Shown here: in pieces, positions 1-5,439 of the stretch
How positions within the stretch are numbered: position 1 is the first letter of the stretch
Layout: each line of letters starts with the position of its first letter
Source of the DNA: Candidatus Nomurabacteria bacterium
Lineage (GTDB): Bacteria > Patescibacteriota > Minisyncoccia > Phycocordibacterales > UBA9973
Length of the DNA: 5,439 nt
Direction: 5' to 3'
Assembly (NCBI GenBank): GCA_003157195.1
Contig: PMIU01000023.1
Span: forward strand, 10,852 to 16,290
Made by a program: the position numbers and the translations under genes
The notes under the pieces: model-generated
Seen by the model: the letters and a program-made list of their open reading frames with translations, nothing else
The model's database searches: none
What the model was told of the DNA's origin: nothing

Positions 1-881
1 CAGTTTTAAATGCCATATTTTCCAATATTTCTCAAAATGAAAACGTGCAACTTGAAAATGAAGACGGAAACCTACTAATTAAAACAAAAAAAAGCAAAAT
101 AAAAATCAAATGTACCTCCCATGAAGATTTCCCGACCATACCGATGGTTACCGGTAGTAGTTTTGAGATAGAATCAAAAAAGCTGACCGAAGGCATAAAA
201 GCTGTTTCTTATAGTTCTTCTGTTTCAGACATAAAGCCTGAGATTTCAAGCGTTTTTATGTACGTTAACCAAGATAATCTAGTTTTCGTCTCCACCGACT
301 CTTTCCGGCTGGCGGAAAAGAAAATCAAAATAAAAGGGTTGGAAGAAACCTTGCACATCTTGATTCCGTTTAAAAACATAGGAGAAATACTGAGAGTTTT
401 CGGAGAGTTCCAAGGCGTGATAAAAGTCTGTTTTAATAAAAACCAGATTTCTTTTTCTTCAGACAATATATATTTGACCTCTCGGGTGATTGACGGAATC
501 TTTCCGGACTACCGCCAAATTATTCCAAAAGATTTTACGACGGACGTAGTGGTGCTGAAGCAAGACTTGCTGAATGCCTTAAAGCTCTCAAATATTTTCT
601 CTGACAAATTCAACCAGGTAAATTTGAAAATTTCACCCAAAGAAAAAGTGTTTGAGCTGTCTTCCGCCAATAATGATGTCGGAGAAAATAAAACATACCT
701 TGATGCCGTGATCAACGGGGTAAATATCGAGCTATCTTTCAATTACAAATATTTCTTGGATTGTTTCCAGTCGATAACCACCGACAGCATTTCCATAAAA
801 TTCTCTGGCGGGAAGCCGATAGTTATTTCTCCTATTTCTGATTCATCCTTTACTTATCTCATTATGCCGATGAACAAGTAG
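1..881 (+). CDS. dnaN: DNA polymerase III subunit beta (sliding clamp), 5'-truncated by the window edge
   Basis: Beta clamp: a ring-shaped dimer that encircles DNA and tethers the replicative polymerase and other clamp-binding proteins. The reading frame is open from base 3 with no in-frame ATG at the edge, so the true start lies to the left; about 292 residues are present and roughly 70-80 N-terminal residues are missing compared with the usual ~370. Visible family marks are the DFPTIP segment that ends domain 1, the STDSFRLAEKK stretch (the usual TDxxRLA of domain 2), IPFKNIGEI, SRVIDGIFPDYRQIIP (the conserved G.FPdY..iiP), the domain 3 stretch SANNDVGENK, SFNYKYFLD (usual aFN.rYl.d), and the C-terminal LIMPMNK (usual vMPm). 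The product is clear despite a divergent sequence. The TAG stop at 879-881 shares its G with the first base of an inverted repeat. A small DciA-like gene follows after a repeat-bounded insert, so the original downstream partner was probably that gene. Confidence 0.96.
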   Translation, partial: VLNAIFSNISQNENVQLENEDGNLLIKTKKSKIKIKCTSHEDFPTIPMVTGSSFEIESKKLTEGIKAVSYSSSVSDIKPEISSVFMYVNQDNLVFVSTDSFRLAEKKIKIKGLEETLHILIPFKNIGEILRVFGEFQGVIKVCFNKNQISFSSDNIYLTSRVIDGIFPDYRQIIPKDFTTDVVVLKQDLLNALKLSNIFSDKFNQVNLKISPKEKVFELSSANNDVGENKTYLDAVINGVNIELSFNYKYFLDCFQSITTDSISIKFSGGKPIVISPISDSSFTYLIMPMNK

Positions 882-924
882 ATACGAAAAATATACGAAA
901 GGTTTACGAAAAACTACGAAAATT
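881..924 (+). repeat. Left inverted-repeat arm of TACGAAA words
   Basis: Four copies of TACGAAA begin at 883, 894, 905 and 915, so they are spaced 11, 11 and 10 bp, about one helical turn. The arm starts on the last base of the dnaN stop and ends 6 bp before the next ATG. Its reverse complement occurs at 1319-1360. By hand, 35 of 42 paired positions match, with two unpaired bases at 901-902. The outermost 10 bp (GATACGAAAA) match perfectly. What it does is not known; binding site, transposition end or RNA stem are all possible. Confidence 0.85.
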
Positions 925-930
925 AAGTCA

Positions 931-1329
931 ATGAATGAGATAAATAAAAAACAAGTGAGCGAGAAAGTTATTTACCCAGAACTATCATATTTAATTCTTG
1001 GAATTTTGTTTGAGGTAAAAAAAGAATTAGGAGAATATGCCAGAGAAAAACAGTACGGGGATTTACTAGAAAATAAACTAAGAGAAAAAAATATATCTTA
1101 TGATCGAGAAATTGCCATAGGGAATTCTGGAAATATTGTTGATTTTTTGATTGATAATAAAATCGTACTCGAGTTAAAAGCGGTCAGATTTTTTACAAAA
1201 GACAACTTCAGGCAGATACAGAATTATTTACAGCAAACACAACTCAAACTTGGTTTACTTGTAAACTTTCGAGAAAAGTATTTAAAACCAAAAAGAATTA
1301 TTCGTATTGATTCCAGCCAATTTTCGTAA
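931..1329 (+). CDS. GxxExxY protein (PD-(D/E)XK-fold family), unknown function
   Basis: This is a 132-residue member of the GxxExxY family, whose fold resembles PD-(D/E)XK nucleases; no biochemical role is established. Order of marks: an N-terminal helical part, the signature G34-EYAR-E39-KQ-Y42 followed by GDLLENKL, a strand pair ending in D71 (VDFLIDNKI), then E81-L82-K83 (the ExK half of the catalytic-type motif), and an amphipathic helix NFRQIQNYLQQT at 92-103 leading to LKLGLLVNF. The length is usual and the gene looks intact. The spacing G-x4-E-x2-Y is longer than the name-giving G-x2-E-x2-Y. No Shine-Dalgarno sequence precedes the ATG. The upstream DNA is the left repeat arm, and the last codons and TAA stop lie inside the right arm. 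It is separated from dnaN by 49 bp made almost wholly of repeat. Confidence 0.85.
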   Translation: MNEINKKQVSEKVIYPELSYLILGILFEVKKELGEYAREKQYGDLLENKLREKNISYDREIAIGNSGNIVDFLIDNKIVLELKAVRFFTKDNFRQIQNYLQQTQLKLGLLVNFREKYLKPKRIIRIDSSQFS

Positions 1330-1360
1330 TTTTTAGTATTATTCGCATAATTTTCGTATC
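1319..1360 (-). repeat. Right inverted-repeat arm (TTTTCGTA words)
   Basis: This is the reverse complement of the left arm at 881-924. Words start at exact 10-bp steps: TTTTCGTA at 1321, TTTTAGTA at 1331 (one change), ATTCGCATA at 1341 (degenerate) and TTTTCGTA at 1351. One further TTCGTA lies at 1301-1306 inside the gene. The arm begins within the last codons of the GxxExxY gene, supplies its TAA stop at 1327-1329, and ends on the base before the ATG of the next gene. Confidence 0.85.
1346..1351 (+). promoter_or_regulatory. Possible outward -10 element in the right repeat arm
   Basis: CATAAT differs from TATAAT at one base and sits 9 bp before the ATG at 1361. The start site would fall near 1358, giving an almost leaderless transcript of the DciA-like gene, the same geometry as the two promoters around 4147-4171. 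No good -35 element is seen and there is no TGn extension, so this is weak in such AT-rich DNA. Confidence 0.25.
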
Positions 1361-1618
1361 ATGATTGAAATAAAAGATTTACTGGCTAGATTTAACAACA
1401 TTCTTCTGGGAGAAGAAGGCAAGAAAGAAGCTATTAGAAAAATCATCTCTGAAGTTATTAAAGTGGAAATAAAAAGTGAAGACATAAAAATAAAAAATGG
1501 CACGATTTATTTGAATATAAAACCCATTTACAAAAACGAAATTTTTCTCAAGCAAGACAAAATTCTTTCAAAATTGGAAGAAACTCTAGGTAAAAAGTCT
1601 CCTACTGCGCTACTTTGA
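1361..1618 (+). CDS. Small DciA/DUF721-like protein (putative)
   Basis: An 85-residue basic protein. An N-terminal helical part (IKDLLARFNNILLGEEGKKE) is followed by IKNGTIYLNIKP at 44-55 and then FLKQDKILSKLEETLGKK at 62-79. That strand-then-helix pattern (L.dG.L.v.v ... eL..lk..il..ln..lg) is what I know from DUF721, the family of DciA, which acts with the replicative helicase DnaB. The link is from pattern memory, not a search; the protein is shorter than typical DciA and lacks the usual final strand. Adjacency to dnaN fits a replication role, and DUF721 genes are known near dnaN/recF/gyrB in some bacteria. No Shine-Dalgarno sequence is present; the ATG directly abuts the right repeat arm. 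The TGA stop lies inside the end of the convergent PBP gene, a 17-bp overlap. Alternative: an unrelated conserved hypothetical protein. Confidence 0.8.
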   Translation: MIEIKDLLARFNNILLGEEGKKEAIRKIISEVIKVEIKSEDIKIKNGTIYLNIKPIYKNEIFLKQDKILSKLEETLGKKSPTALL

Positions 1619-4139
1619 AAGTTGAATCCGTTTCACTCTTGTTGAATACAGTGTCATAGGAGATTATTTTCAAATCATTATTAGCTTGCAGATTTTCCAA
1701 ATCTGTCGGCGTGAAAGAAAAGTCGAAAGGAGGTTGCTCTGTCTCCAAATATATTCCATTTATAAAAATATCTATTTTTGAGAGAGGAAATACGCCGGAG
1801 CTCGATATTTGTAAATTTATTTTTTGATTAGCTGGATAGGTTGTAGCGCTGTTTGGCGAAACAATCGAAACTGCCGGTTTGTTTTGATCAGTATGGATAT
1901 TGTCCAGGGCAGTTGGTTTTTCAACTAAGGTTGTTATTGAGTATTTATATTTATTTTGCGCCCACCAATTCTGTATAGGTGTTTCAAAATGATTAAATTG
2001 AGGATCATTCGCCGGATTTGACGGCGATGGTCCCAGAATATTATTTTTATCCACCCAATATAGAATGGAATGCACATTGGTCACCACTTTCTCCACTCTT
2101 GTCTCCGAAGGCGTATTGGGTGTGGCTAAAAGTCCCGATATTTTATCTATGAAAAAGTTTTCACCTCCCTGCCACAGCCCACGGAGGGCCGGTTTCACTA
2201 AAGTCGGGTCAACTTCCAGATCCGGCTTTTCAAAACTGTCATTTGGCAAAGTACTCAAAGCCGCATTCATAAATTTATTCCAAATCGGTCCCGCTACTGC
2301 CGCTCCGCCTTTTTTCATTGGAGTATTGTTATTATTGCCGGCCCAAACACCCACCACGATATCTGGTGTATATCCTATCGTCCAAGCATCCTTGTTGTCA
2401 TTGGTCGTTCCGGTTTTTACGGCTATATTTCCGCCATTAACATAAAGAACCGAATGTACCCCGAAAGTCGGCTCGCGGGCCTGTTCATCTGAAAGAATAT
2501 CTGAAATAGTTAAGGCTGTATTTTTCGGCAAAACTTCTTGCGGATTCCCTTGATATTGTTCCAAAATTTTTCCGCTTAAATCCTGCACTTCCAAAATCCC
2601 GGTATAAGGATTTTTTATTCCATCGTTGGCGAAAACTCCATAGGCCGAAGTCATATCTAAAAGCGAAACTTCTCCGCCTCCGATAACGAGTGTAAGTCCA
2701 TATTGTCCGACATCTCCCAAAGTGCTAATGCCCATATTTTCCGCTGTCTTTAAAGAGTCAGCTTGTCCGGCCAGGTAAAAAAGCTGAACAGCTGGAATGT
2801 TGATGGACTGCGCGAGCGCGTCCCGCAGGCTCATCGGTCCGCGATATTTTCCGTCGTAGTCGCTTGGCATATAACAATCGGATTGGTTGTGTCCGTAGTA
2901 AGCCTTACCATAAGCGTCGCAGGTCGTTTGAAATTCTGTCGGCAGGTCAAAGAGCACTGTGTCGGGGGTAAAGCCCTTATTGAAGGCCGTAGCGTAAATA
3001 AAGGGCTTAAAAGAGGACCCTGGTTGGCGGGTGGCTGTGGTAATGTTGAAATTGCCATCAATTGTTTTGTCGAAATAATCTCTGGAGCCGACCATTGATA
3101 AAATCTGTCCGGTTTTCGGGTCGATGGCCACCAGCCCGGCATTGCTTCCGTTCCAATCTTTTTCATTTTGCAAAGCGCCGTCTTTCACAATTTGTTCTGC
3201 TTGCGCTTCTAAATTTGCATCAAGAGTGGTAATGACTTTTAATCCTTCTCCTTCCACCACATCAGCTCCATATTTTTGTTCCAAATAATCTTTAATATAA
3301 AAAACGAAATGCGGAGCGCGGATACCCATCGTCGCTTGCGGAACAAAACTCACCACCTCATTTTTTGCCTGGTTATATTGGTCTTGGGTAATAAATTTAA
3401 GTGTTAGCTCTCTCGAGAGTACTAAATTTTTTCTTTCTTCAAGCTTGGCTCTGTTTTTCCCATAAGGGGAGAGAGTGGTCGGGGACTGAGGGATAGAAGC
3501 CAAATAAGCGGCCTCGGCGATAGTCAGGTCAGTTGCATCTTTATTAAAATAATTTTTACTGGCTGTCTCTATGCCGTAGATATTTCCTCCATAAGGAATT
3601 TCATTTAAGTAGGCTTCCAGGATTTGATCTTTTGACATTGAATCATCTATTTTGATGGCCAAGACCCACTCTTTTATTTTTCTGACATAGCTTCGGTTGG
3701 TGGTCAGAAGAGTATTTTTTACCAATTGTTGTGTGATGGTCGAACCGCCACCCCCGATGCCGATGTGCAATAAGTTTGAAAAAAGAGCGCGCAGAGTAGA
3801 ACTTACCCGCACGCCACCCTCATTGTAAAAATTTGAGTCTTCTATGGCGATGGTGGCGTTTTTTATGTTTACACTCATCTGATCAAAAGGGATGTCTGTG
3901 CGTTTTACATCCTGATGGATGTCGTAGAGCAGAATTTTCCCAGTGCGGTCGTAGATTTGAGTGGAATTTACCACTTTCCTGTCCTCAAAAGAACGAAAAT
4001 CCGGAATTTTCAAAGAGGCCAAAAGGGCAATCAATGTGCCGAAGCATAAAATAAAAATACCTGCGAGCAGAAGCAGCATATTTTTCATAAACTTCTTGTT
4101 TTTGTATAACTTTTTTAGTTTTTGCAATATACCCCTCAT
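1602..4139 (-). CDS. Class A penicillin-binding protein (PBP1A-type), bifunctional glycosyltransferase/transpeptidase with C-terminal Ig-like domain
   Basis: Polymerises lipid II into glycan strands and cross-links the peptides outside the membrane. Numbering from the ATG at 4139 (845 aa): a basic N-tail, one membrane helix at ~20-42, then a GT51 domain with E100-D101 in EDSNFY, GGGGSTITQQLVKN at 129-142, RKIKEW at 153-158 and ILEAYLNEIPYG at 173-184 (second Glu E175). The transpeptidase has S375-S-F-K378 (SxxK, nucleophile Ser375), S445-I-N447 (SxN) and K575-T-G (KTGTT). A tail of ~200 residues ends in an Ig-like domain at ~755-845 (VSIVSPNSATTYPANQ, KIDIFINGIYLE), similar to bacterial Ig-like cell-surface modules. 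The His usually seen in EDxxFxxHxG is not present. The ATGs at 4163 and 4151 are in frame, but a promoter lies inside that stretch and places the transcript start next to 4139, so I prefer 4139; the longest form would be 853 aa. Divergent from tyrS. Confidence 0.95.
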   Translation of the reverse strand: MRGILQKLKKLYKNKKFMKNMLLLLAGIFILCFGTLIALLASLKIPDFRSFEDRKVVNSTQIYDRTGKILLYDIHQDVKRTDIPFDQMSVNIKNATIAIEDSNFYNEGGVRVSSTLRALFSNLLHIGIGGGGSTITQQLVKNTLLTTNRSYVRKIKEWVLAIKIDDSMSKDQILEAYLNEIPYGGNIYGIETASKNYFNKDATDLTIAEAAYLASIPQSPTTLSPYGKNRAKLEERKNLVLSRELTLKFITQDQYNQAKNEVVSFVPQATMGIRAPHFVFYIKDYLEQKYGADVVEGEGLKVITTLDANLEAQAEQIVKDGALQNEKDWNGSNAGLVAIDPKTGQILSMVGSRDYFDKTIDGNFNITTATRQPGSSFKPFIYATAFNKGFTPDTVLFDLPTEFQTTCDAYGKAYYGHNQSDCYMPSDYDGKYRGPMSLRDALAQSINIPAVQLFYLAGQADSLKTAENMGISTLGDVGQYGLTLVIGGGEVSLLDMTSAYGVFANDGIKNPYTGILEVQDLSGKILEQYQGNPQEVLPKNTALTISDILSDEQAREPTFGVHSVLYVNGGNIAVKTGTTNDNKDAWTIGYTPDIVVGVWAGNNNNTPMKKGGAAVAGPIWNKFMNAALSTLPNDSFEKPDLEVDPTLVKPALRGLWQGGENFFIDKISGLLATPNTPSETRVEKVVTNVHSILYWVDKNNILGPSPSNPANDPQFNHFETPIQNWWAQNKYKYSITTLVEKPTALDNIHTDQNKPAVSIVSPNSATTYPANQKINLQISSSGVFPLSKIDIFINGIYLETEQPPFDFSFTPTDLENLQANNDLKIISYDTVFNKSETDSTFKVAQ

Positions 4140-4142
4140 TCC

Positions 4143-4171
4143 TTTAATCATAACAGAAAACATGCTACAAT
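4143..4171 (+). promoter_or_regulatory. Promoter of tyrS (extended -10)
   Basis: TGCTACAAT at 4163-4171 is an extended -10 (TGn plus TACAAT, one base from TATAAT). A weak -35-like TTTAAT lies at 4143-4148 with a 17-bp spacer. The expected start is near 4178, two bases before the ATG at 4180, again nearly leaderless. Each promoter's -35 region overlaps the -10 of the opposite one, so two polymerases could hardly bind at once. Confidence 0.5.
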
Positions 4172-4174
4172 CAA
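4147..4174 (-). promoter_or_regulatory. Promoter of the PBP gene (extended -10)
   Basis: Reading the minus strand: -35-like TTGATT (4174-4169, four of six to TTGACA), a 16-bp spacer, and TGTTATGAT (4155-4147), an extended -10 with TATGAT one base from consensus. The start site would be near 4140, one base before the ATG at 4139, implying a leaderless message. An AAAGGA directly touches this ATG with no spacing, so it is unlikely to act as a ribosome binding site. Confidence 0.5.
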
Positions 4175-4179
4175 AAAAT

Positions 4180-5346
4180 ATGAAGATAGTTACAGATGAG
4201 AAAAAAATAGAGGAAGCGTTAACTCGTGGAGTGGAAAATGTTTATCCTTCAAAAGAAGAAGTAAAAAAAGTTCTTTTGTCTGGGAAAATACTTTCAATCT
4301 ATAACGGCATAGATCCAACAGGACCAACTCTACATATTGGTCACGGTGCAACCCTTCTCAAGCTGAAAGAATTCCAAGATTTGGGGCATAAAATAATTTT
4401 ACTCATTGGTGACTTTACAGGCAGAATTGGCGACCCAACTGACAAAACAGCAACCAGAAAGCAGCTTTCCGTAAAACAAATAAAAGAAAATCTAAAATTA
4501 TATACCAAACAAGCCGGTAGAATTTTAGATATGGGAAAAGTTCAAGTTAAATTCAACAGCAAATGGCTTTCAAAACTTTCTTTTGAAGAGGGGATGGAAA
4601 TTGCATCAGAATTTACCCTTCAGCAAATGATTGAAAGAGATATGTTCGAAAAAAGATTAAAAGAAGGACAGCCAATTCATCTGCATGAATTTTTTTATCC
4701 GCTTATGCAAGGGTATGATTCTGTGGCTATGAATGTGGATATGGAAATTGGAGGCAATGATCAGACCTTCAATATGCTTGTCGGACGCACAATGATGAAA
4801 AATCGCGGAAAAGAGAAGTATGTCTTAACTACAAAACTTCTAACCGACCCAACCGGTAAAAAAATGGGGAAAAGCGAAGGGAATATGGTCACTCTGGAAG
4901 ATAGTGCAGATAATATGTTTGGTAAGATAATGAGCTGGCCAGATACACTTATGCCTTTGGCTTTTGAAATCTGTACTCGTGTGCCCATGTCTGAAATAAA
5001 TATGAATCAAAATCCACGCGACTTAAAAATTAAACTTGCATTCGAAATTGTAAAAATCTACCACGGAGAAAAAAAGGCCAAAGAAGCCGAAGAAAATTTT
5101 GAAAATACTTTTGCCAAAGGGGGTATACCGGAAGACGTTTTGGAAGTCGTTGTAAAAGACGACGCGAAACTCGTAGATGTTCTACTTTCAGAGAAAATAG
5201 TCAGCTCCAAAACAGAATTTAGGAGGTTGATAGGCGAAGGGGCTATAACCGATATGGATAAAAATGAAAAAGTTAAAGACACAGAAGCAAAAGCCTCAAA
5301 AACCGTCTACAAAATAGGCAAACACAGGTTTATAAAAATAAAATAG
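4180..5346 (+). CDS. tyrS: Tyrosine--tRNA ligase
   Basis: Class I aminoacyl-tRNA synthetase that charges tRNA-Tyr with tyrosine in the cytoplasm. 388 residues from the ATG at 4180. The Rossmann catalytic domain has HIGH at 52-55 (PTGPTLHIGHG), GDFTGRIGDPT at 77-87, the tyrosine-pocket set Y173-xxx-Q177-xx-D180 (YPLMQGYDS), GGNDQTFNMLVGR at 191-203, and the KMSKS loop as KMGKS at 228-232 (GKKMGKSEGN). An anticodon-binding helical region follows, then a C-terminal S4 RNA-binding domain at ~328-388. GGNDQTFN in place of GGSDQWGN points to the TyrZ-like branch rather than the E. coli TyrS branch. An in-frame ATG at 4162 would add MLQSKN, but it lies upstream of the predicted start of transcription; the frame is open even further left (to 3961), which is only the antisense of the PBP gene. 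No Shine-Dalgarno sequence and no room for a T-box leader. Length and motifs are complete. Confidence 0.97.
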   Translation: MKIVTDEKKIEEALTRGVENVYPSKEEVKKVLLSGKILSIYNGIDPTGPTLHIGHGATLLKLKEFQDLGHKIILLIGDFTGRIGDPTDKTATRKQLSVKQIKENLKLYTKQAGRILDMGKVQVKFNSKWLSKLSFEEGMEIASEFTLQQMIERDMFEKRLKEGQPIHLHEFFYPLMQGYDSVAMNVDMEIGGNDQTFNMLVGRTMMKNRGKEKYVLTTKLLTDPTGKKMGKSEGNMVTLEDSADNMFGKIMSWPDTLMPLAFEICTRVPMSEINMNQNPRDLKIKLAFEIVKIYHGEKKAKEAEENFENTFAKGGIPEDVLEVVVKDDAKLVDVLLSEKIVSSKTEFRRLIGEGAITDMDKNEKVKDTEAKASKTVYKIGKHRFIKIK

Positions 5347-5347
5347 A

Positions 5348-5439
5348 CTAGTGAAATCTGTCTTCAGGGTCTTCCAATGCTTCTTCGTCTGCCAGCGCAT
5401 CCAATGGATCAATTTCTCCATCATCATTTATTTCAAAAC
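5348..5439 (-). CDS. C-terminal end of an acidic hypothetical protein (partial)
   Basis: On the minus strand a frame open from the window edge (first full codon at 5437-5435) gives 29 residues, including DDGEIDPLDALADEEALE and ending EDRFH, before TAG at 5350-5348. The tail is very acidic with a helical, Ala/Leu-containing stretch. The other two minus frames are closed near the edge by stops, and the placement, one base beyond the tyrS stop, matches the tight convergent packing elsewhere here. I do not recognise the family; its start and most of its length lie outside the window. Confidence 0.55.
   Translation of the reverse strand, partial: FEINDDGEIDPLDALADEEALEDPEDRFH

Larger units (their letters stand above)
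881..1360. mobile_element. Candidate mobile cassette: inverted-repeat-bounded GxxExxY gene
   Basis: A 480-bp unit consists only of one small gene and its two flanking inverted repeats. It occupies exactly the space between the dnaN stop codon and the ATG of the next gene. Without it, the dnaN TAG would directly abut that ATG, a typical operon junction, which suggests later insertion. The encoded protein belongs to a family with a PD-(D/E)XK nuclease-type fold, so it could in principle act on its own repeat ends. Against mobility: there is no transposase, no clear target-site duplication, and only one copy in this window. Hand counting gives 29% G+C inside (961-1320) against 37% in dnaN (121-480), but the neighbouring DciA-like gene is equally AT-rich. 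The repeat structure is seen; mobility is inferred. Confidence 0.4.

Noticed and set aside
209..742. Minus-strand open frames inside dnaN
   Set aside because: These are shadows of the clamp frame, with low-complexity Ser/Phe/Lys-rich translations.
881..1360. TACGAAA arrays as a CRISPR
   Set aside because: The words are 7-8 bp, spaced 10-11 bp with no spacers of ~30 bp, the two arrays are inverted to each other, and no cas gene is present.
866..1371. Target-site duplication around the repeat-bounded unit
   Set aside because: Flanks read ACAAGTA on the left and ATGATTG on the right; no direct repeat abuts both ends. A shared ATGA is too short and not at the edge.
1602..1630. UGA recoded as glycine, as in some candidate phyla
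   Set aside because: Reading the TGA at 1616-1618 through gives no family-like extension, and no gene here has an in-frame TGA; the standard code fits.
2065..3166. Open frames of 111-126 codons inside the PBP gene
   Set aside because: They overlap a full-length gene with all catalytic motifs intact and show no recognisable protein features.
3961..4179. Long N-terminal extension of tyrS from the ATG at 3961
   Set aside because: This part is antisense to the PBP coding sequence, has no TyrRS similarity, and lies upstream of the tyrS promoter; the family length fits a start at 4180.
4100..4180. T-box or other tyrosine-responsive leader for tyrS
   Set aside because: Less than 20 bp lies between the divergent starts and the upstream DNA is PBP coding sequence, with no specifier stem or terminator.
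4861..4880. KMGKS as a broken KMSKS loop in TyrRS
   Set aside because: KMGKS followed by EGN is a common working variant in this class of synthetases, and all other motifs are intact.

Overview
The window is a compact bacterial segment with six coding regions, two of them cut by the window edges, and almost no intergenic DNA. From left to right it holds: the 3' part of dnaN (sliding clamp, +); a small PD-(D/E)XK-like 'GxxExxY' protein gene (+) bracketed by imperfect inverted repeats; a small DciA/DUF721-like gene (+); a class A penicillin-binding protein (-) with a C-terminal Ig-like domain; tyrS (+); and the C-terminal end of an acidic, unrecognised protein (-). No stretch over 300 bases lacks a gene. 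I see no rRNA, tRNA, CRISPR array, transposase or convincing terminator.

The organism looks like a small-genome, moderately AT-rich bacterium. The divergent clamp, a GxxExxY gene of the 'YAREKQYGD' type, the lack of Shine-Dalgarno sequences and tight packing (convergent genes overlapping by 17 bp, or separated by 1 bp) suggest a candidate-phyla (Patescibacteria/Parcubacteria-like) lineage. This is inference from style, not a phylogenetic result. The class A PBP shows that it builds peptidoglycan. The standard genetic code fits all genes; stops are mostly TAG.

Region 1-1618 is a replication-linked block. dnaN would run almost directly into the DciA-like gene, but a 480-bp unit (881-1360) sits exactly between the dnaN stop and the next ATG. 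Its ends are about 42-44 bp inverted repeats made of TACGAAA-type words spaced 10-11 bp, and its only gene encodes the GxxExxY protein. This repeat-bounded nuclease-fold cassette is the most unusual item here.

Region 1602-5346 is a divergent pair, a PBP (-) and tyrS (+), fired from about 32 bp of DNA in which two extended -10 promoters overlap. Both promoters are placed so that transcription would begin 1-2 nt before an ATG, which implies leaderless mRNAs and helps decide both starts.
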